DNA of 64,000 nt. Source: Prevotella sp. 10(H) (lineage in GTDB: Bacteria > Bacteroidota > Bacteroidia > Bacteroidales > Dysgonomonadaceae). This document shows, one piece after another, positions 60,400-64,000 of this stretch. A program made the translations under genes and the position numbers. The stretch covers positions 744,001 through 808,000 of the forward strand of contig NZ_JOMI01000007.1 of NCBI RefSeq assembly GCF_000711235.1, written 5' to 3'. How positions within the stretch are numbered: the first letter of the stretch is position 1; each line of letters begins with the position of its first letter. The notes under the pieces were generated by a model, which ran no database searches, was not told the origin of the DNA, and saw only the letters and a program-made list of their open reading frames with translations.

Positions 60400-60990
60400 A
60401 TGGAAAAATTTCAAACACTTACATCCACATACGTTCCACTACCAATCGAAAACGTGGATACAGACCAGATAATCCCTGCACGCTTCCTGAAAGCGACAGA
60501 TAAAGAAGGCTTCGGAAACAATCTTTTTGCCGACTGGCGTTACAACAAAGACGGTAGCCCGAAAGCTGATTTTGTACTCAATGATCCTACATATAGCGGT
60601 CAGATATTGGTTGCAGGAAAGAACTTCGGCAGCGGATCCAGCCGTGAACATGCAGCATGGGCGGTAGCCGGATATGGTTTCCGGACAGTAGTATCCAGCT
60701 TTTTTGCCGATATCTTCAGAAATAACTCGTTGAACAACGGGGTGCTGCCAGTGGTTGTTTCTCCGGAGTTCCTGTCTGAAATATTTACCAGTGTAACAGC
60801 TGATTCGAAAGCTACACTGACTATCGATCTGGAGAAGCAAACGATCACTAACAATGCAACAGGTAAATCGGAAACTTTTGATATCAATCCTTATAAAAAG
60901 GAATGTTTGATGAAAGGATTGGACGATATAGATTACCTATTGTCTAAAAAAGATATGACAGAGGAGTATGAAAATGAGCATACACTATAA
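60400..60990 (+). CDS. leuD: 3-isopropylmalate dehydratase small subunit
   Basis: 196 residues from the ATG at 60400; an in-frame TTG at 60391 lies in the repeat. The substrate-recognition segment is NVDTDQIIPARFLKATDKEG, with GKNFGSGSSREHAAWAVAGY in the swivelling domain and FADIFRNNSLNNGVLPVVVS later. It forms the isomerase with LeuC. A short spacer of repeats precedes it. Confidence 0.94.
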   Translation: MEKFQTLTSTYVPLPIENVDTDQIIPARFLKATDKEGFGNNLFADWRYNKDGSPKADFVLNDPTYSGQILVAGKNFGSGSSREHAAWAVAGYGFRTVVSSFFADIFRNNSLNNGVLPVVVSPEFLSEIFTSVTADSKATLTIDLEKQTITNNATGKSETFDINPYKKECLMKGLDDIDYLLSKKDMTEEYENEHTL

Positions 60991-61082
60991 ATTTGATCTT
61001 TATTAAAATAGACCTTGTTTATAATTCTTTATTATTCAACATTTATCAGATTTTGTGTATTGTAAATAAAAAAGATATAATC

Positions 61083-62018
61083 ATGAAGATCAGAAGAATA
61101 TTATTACTAATGACATCGGTATGCATCTCACTCTCATCTTTATATGCGATCAGGCCGGAAAAGAAATATCGCTTTTACCCTGAAAAATTAGGTTTGATAT
61201 ATAAAGATCTCGATGTTACGACGAAAGATAACCTGAAGATCAAAACATGGTTTTTCCCTGCTCAGCCTGAATTATCGGAAGAAGCTTATGAAAAAGCATG
61301 GAATGAAAATAAAAAGAAAGAATATAAGACATTAGACCACACAAAACGTCCGACTCTAATTATCAGTAATAGTGATGCAGGTAATATGTCATGGGTACAA
61401 CTGCACATTGCTCAGGAAATGACAAGCCGGGGTATAAATGTGGTAACGTTCGACTGGCGGGATTTTGGAGAAAGTTCAGACTGGCCGATGAATACCGATT
61501 ATATGTCTTACACAGAAATGCTTTGGGACTATGATGCTGTAGTAAATACCGTTGCAAAAGAACAAGTCGTAGATGCCTCTAAGATAATAGTCATGGGATG
61601 GTCTACGGGAAGTTACCTCTCGATGATAACTGCTTACAATAATCCTTTGGTTAGTGCTTATATTGGGATAGCTACTCCTTCCAGTTTCGAAGAGTTAATG
61701 CCTATCGTTTGGGGAGCACAAACAGATAAAGAGAAAGAAGTGATAGTAGCAAAAGATTTTCCGACCCGACAGATGCCGGTCTACATCGCACCGGAATTTC
61801 ACAAACCGACCTTCCTTATTGTAGGAGACAAGGACGACAGGACCCCCTTATACATGACTGAGAATATATACAATCTTTTACCCGGTGATGTAAAAAAGGA
61901 TAAATGGATAGTTGAAGGTGCTGAACATGGTGGTGAGAATGGACCTGTTACATTTAATTTAGAGAATTTTATTACTAAGATAAACGAATTTATACAAACC
62001 GCTTTTGACAAAGTATAA
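61083..62018 (+). CDS. Exported alpha/beta hydrolase
   Basis: 311 residues from the ATG at 61083, where a signal peptide begins (LLLMTSVCISLSSLYA); a longer frame from 60993 is unlikely. The hydrolase core has VVTFDWRDFGESSDWP (oxyanion region), the nucleophile elbow VMGWSTGSYLSM (GxSxG), the acid in LIVGDKDDRTPLYM and the His in EGAEHGGENGP. It is likely periplasmic. Substrate unknown. It lies between leuD and the second isopropylmalate-synthase-like gene in the same run. Confidence 0.82.
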   Translation: MKIRRILLLMTSVCISLSSLYAIRPEKKYRFYPEKLGLIYKDLDVTTKDNLKIKTWFFPAQPELSEEAYEKAWNENKKKEYKTLDHTKRPTLIISNSDAGNMSWVQLHIAQEMTSRGINVVTFDWRDFGESSDWPMNTDYMSYTEMLWDYDAVVNTVAKEQVVDASKIIVMGWSTGSYLSMITAYNNPLVSAYIGIATPSSFEELMPIVWGAQTDKEKEVIVAKDFPTRQMPVYIAPEFHKPTFLIVGDKDDRTPLYMTENIYNLLPGDVKKDKWIVEGAEHGGENGPVTFNLENFITKINEFIQTAFDKV

Positions 62019-62028
62019 ATAATTTACG

Positions 62029-63540
62029 ATGATAGAAATAATGGATACTACTCTGAGAGACGGTGAACAGACATCGACGGTGTCTTTCTCGGCTCAGGAG
62101 AAAATGAGTATAGCACATCTTCTTTTGGTAGATCTCGGTGTCAACCGTATCGAGATTGCTTCTGCGCGCGTCTCGAACGGTGAATTCGATACTGTACGAA
62201 AAATAGCATCGTGGGCAAAAGCAACGGGACATATAAATAAAATTGAGATACTCGGATTTATTGATAAGGGGGCTTCTCTTCAATGGATAAAAGACGCTGG
62301 ATGTAAGGTTATTAATCTTCTGACCAAAGGTTCCTATAAGCATGTGACCGAGCAGTTGAGAAAGACTCCGGAGCAGCATCTTGAAGATATCAGATACGAA
62401 GTGGAAATGGCTCAAAAGATGGGTATCGATGTCAATCTCTATCTTGAGGACTGGTCGAACGGGATTATCAATTCCGAAGATTATGTTTACTATATGATGG
62501 ACGGACTGAAAGACCTGCCTATCAAACGCTTTATGCTTCCCGATACTTTAGGAATTCTTAATCCGCATAGTGTCTGGCGTTGTTGCCGGAGGATGATAAA
62601 CCGCTATCCGGATCTGCATTTCGATTTTCATGCGCATAACGACTACGACCTCGCTGTGGCTAATACTATGGTTGCTGCCGAAGTGGGGGTAAAAGGTGTG
62701 CATGTAACGATGAACGGATTGGGGGAGCGTGCGGGTAATGCTTCTCTCTCGAGCGTGATAGCAGTATTCCATGATCAGCTTAAACTGGAAACATCTATCA
62801 AGGAAGATAAACTTAATAAGGTCAGCCGTGTGGTGGAAAGTTATTCGGGCATTACTATTGCTGCAAATCAGCCGATTGTAGGCGATAATGTCTTTACGCA
62901 ATGTGCAGGCATACATGCTGACGGCGACAATAAAAATAATCTTTATTTCAATGACTTGTTTCCTGAACGTTTCGGCCGGATACGTGAGTATGCACTAGGG
63001 AAACTTTCAGGTAAATCGAATATCCGTAAAAATATCGAGGCGCTCGGCATAGAACTCGAAGAAGAGGATATGATGAAAGTGACCAACAGGGTTATTGAAC
63101 TTGGCGACAAAAAAGAAATAATAACACAGGAGGACCTCCCATATATTATTTCGGACGTATTAAAGAATAATGAGAAGGAAAAACGGATAAAAATTCTTTC
63201 CTTTGCATTTGTACTTACTAAAGGTTTGCGCCCTACGGCAACCGTTAAGATAGAGATAGACGGGCAGGAACATGAATGGACAGCACCGGGAGACGGACAG
63301 TACCATGCATTTTCGAAAGCGTTGTATAAGATATATAACCGCTTGAATAAACCTGTTCCGACACTGACTAACTATGCCGTATATATCCCACCGGGTGGTC
63401 GTACCGATGCTTTGGTACAGACCGTTATTACCTGGGAATTCAACGGCAAAAGCTTTAAGACCAGAGGACTCGATGCCGACCAGACGGAAGCGGCTGTAAA
63501 AGCAACGGAAAAAATGCTTAACATGATAGAGGAAATGTAA
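62029..63540 (+). CDS. Isopropylmalate/citramalate synthase-like enzyme (LeuA2/CimA)
   Basis: 503 residues. DRE-TIM barrel motifs are [52 protein letters not shown] with the HxH metal site, and MNGLGERAGNASLSSVIAVF. A LeuA-type regulatory dimer domain (about 385-503) follows. It is a paralogue of the leuA at 55948 but clearly distinct: IASARV replaces EAGFP. Bacteroidales leu operons often carry such a second enzyme, thought to make citramalate for isoleucine. That would fit the Ile codons in the leader peptide. Acceptor specificity is inferred. Confidence 0.85.
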   Translation: MIEIMDTTLRDGEQTSTVSFSAQEKMSIAHLLLVDLGVNRIEIASARVSNGEFDTVRKIASWAKATGHINKIEILGFIDKGASLQWIKDAGCKVINLLTKGSYKHVTEQLRKTPEQHLEDIRYEVEMAQKMGIDVNLYLEDWSNGIINSEDYVYYMMDGLKDLPIKRFMLPDTLGILNPHSVWRCCRRMINRYPDLHFDFHAHNDYDLAVANTMVAAEVGVKGVHVTMNGLGERAGNASLSSVIAVFHDQLKLETSIKEDKLNKVSRVVESYSGITIAANQPIVGDNVFTQCAGIHADGDNKNNLYFNDLFPERFGRIREYALGKLSGKSNIRKNIEALGIELEEEDMMKVTNRVIELGDKKEIITQEDLPYIISDVLKNNEKEKRIKILSFAFVLTKGLRPTATVKIEIDGQEHEWTAPGDGQYHAFSKALYKIYNRLNKPVPTLTNYAVYIPPGGRTDALVQTVITWEFNGKSFKTRGLDADQTEAAVKATEKMLNMIEEM

Positions 63541-63665
63541 GCTAATAAGCTAATTATATAATGCGACAATGGAAGATTTAAATCTCTGGTAAATTAACAT
63601 ACTTAGTACTTGTATACTAAAAAACTTTTAACTGCCAAAAGGCTAAGTAACTCGTAACTTGTAAC
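63541..63665 (+). repeat. Short-repeat-rich spacer before leuB (GCTAATWA and GTAACTY units)
   Basis: After the stop, GCTAATAA-GCTAATTA are two 8-base units (63541-63556). At 63647-63665 GTAACTC, GTAACTT and GTAAC are heptamer units of the same type as the array before hisIE. The 138-base spacer has no gene. Confidence 0.75.
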
Positions 63666-63678
63666 CAAAAAACAATAT

Positions 63679-64000
63679 ATGAAACTAAACATCGCAGTAC
63701 TACCCGGTGACGGGATCGGCCCGGAAATTATAGGGCAGGCTTTGAGGGTAACGGAAGCCGTTTGTGAAAAATTCGGGCATGAACTTACCTACGAATATGG
63801 TTTGGTCGGAGCCTCTGCTATCGATCAGGTAGGAAATCCTTATCCTGACGGTACTCATGAGTTGTGTATGGCATCCGATGCCGTATTGTTCGGAGCTATC
63901 GGCGACCCTAAATATGATAACGATCCTTCGGCTAAAGTGCGTCCTGAACAGGGATTGCTGGCTATGCGTAAAAAACTGGGACTGTATGCGAATATTCGTC
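63679..64000 (+). CDS. leuB: 3-isopropylmalate dehydrogenase, C-terminus beyond window
   Basis: 107 codons are visible from the ATG at 63679 and the frame runs open to the window edge. The start [20 protein letters not shown] and the later [20 protein letters not shown] and [16 protein letters not shown] are typical of LeuB (isocitrate/isopropylmalate dehydrogenase family). It oxidatively decarboxylates 3-isopropylmalate with NAD+. It completes the leucine gene set of this operon and lies 14 bases after a heptamer repeat. Confidence 0.93.
   Translation, partial: MKLNIAVLPGDGIGPEIIGQALRVTEAVCEKFGHELTYEYGLVGASAIDQVGNPYPDGTHELCMASDAVLFGAIGDPKYDNDPSAKVRPEQGLLAMRKKLGLYANIR

Overview
The window looks like a low-GC chromosome segment from a Bacteroidota bacterium of the order Bacteroidales; a Dysgonomonas-like genus is my guess from gene content, not shown by any marker. 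Support comes from promoters matching TTTG-N19-TAnnTTTG, three lipoproteins with SDDDD-type surface-export signals after the lipobox, fimbrillin-like and FISUMP-domain proteins, a DUF4374 lipoprotein beside a TonB-dependent receptor, and ferredoxin-dependent 2-oxoacid oxidoreductase.

Layout. 1-4338: a XusAB-like receptor/lipoprotein pair, divergent from a membrane-bound LytTR regulator. 4778-8744: a secreted FISUMP protein and a TPR/DUF6377 membrane regulator. 8998-12494: three genes (Gfo/Idh/MocA oxidoreductase, sugar isomerase/epimerase-like protein, DUF1080-PHP fusion lipoprotein) that resemble a 3-keto-glycoside pathway. 12688-16449: three fimbrillin-like lipoproteins, the last carrying a FISUMP domain. 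16618-19396: glutamine synthetase and small proteins, including a 56-residue DUF3008-like gene. 19442-20645: two Gly-Leu tRNA pairs around a DUF4252-like gene. 20731-22058: two envelope proteins. 22180-23520: a complete IS3-family element. 23538-26421: korAB. 26620-28732: three tandem paralogues of unknown family. 28902-32754: rhodanese, then metA, a cysteine hydrolase and a U32 protein.

32821-38860 is one long co-directional run holding hisH, hisA, hisF and hisIE interleaved with VanZ, TlpA-like, DUF4870, GNAT and FtsE genes, closed by a strong terminator. 38937-41636 holds an OmpA/TPR lipoprotein and an MscS channel. 41806-45228 is a two-component system followed by two PepSY-like exported proteins. 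45365-55610 holds mixed housekeeping and surface genes: TIGR02757, rsmI, a coiled-coil lipoprotein, an AraC regulator next to two paralogous secreted proteins, a DUF4080 radical SAM protein, a HAD hydrolase and a glycosyltransferase.

55721-64000 is a leucine (probably also isoleucine) operon: leuA, acyltransferase, leuC, a four-helix-bundle gene, leuD, alpha/beta hydrolase, leuA2/cimA-like and leuB (cut by the window edge). In front lies a textbook-like ribosome-mediated attenuator: a consensus promoter, a 23-codon leader peptide rich in Leu and Ile codons, and a terminator hairpin whose left arm can pair instead with the leader stop region. The four-helix-bundle gene between leuC and leuD is bracketed by inverted arrays of an AT-rich 8-mer, and related short tandem repeats sit before hisIE and leuB. 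The attenuator and this repeat-bracketed cassette are the two signals I find most worth following.
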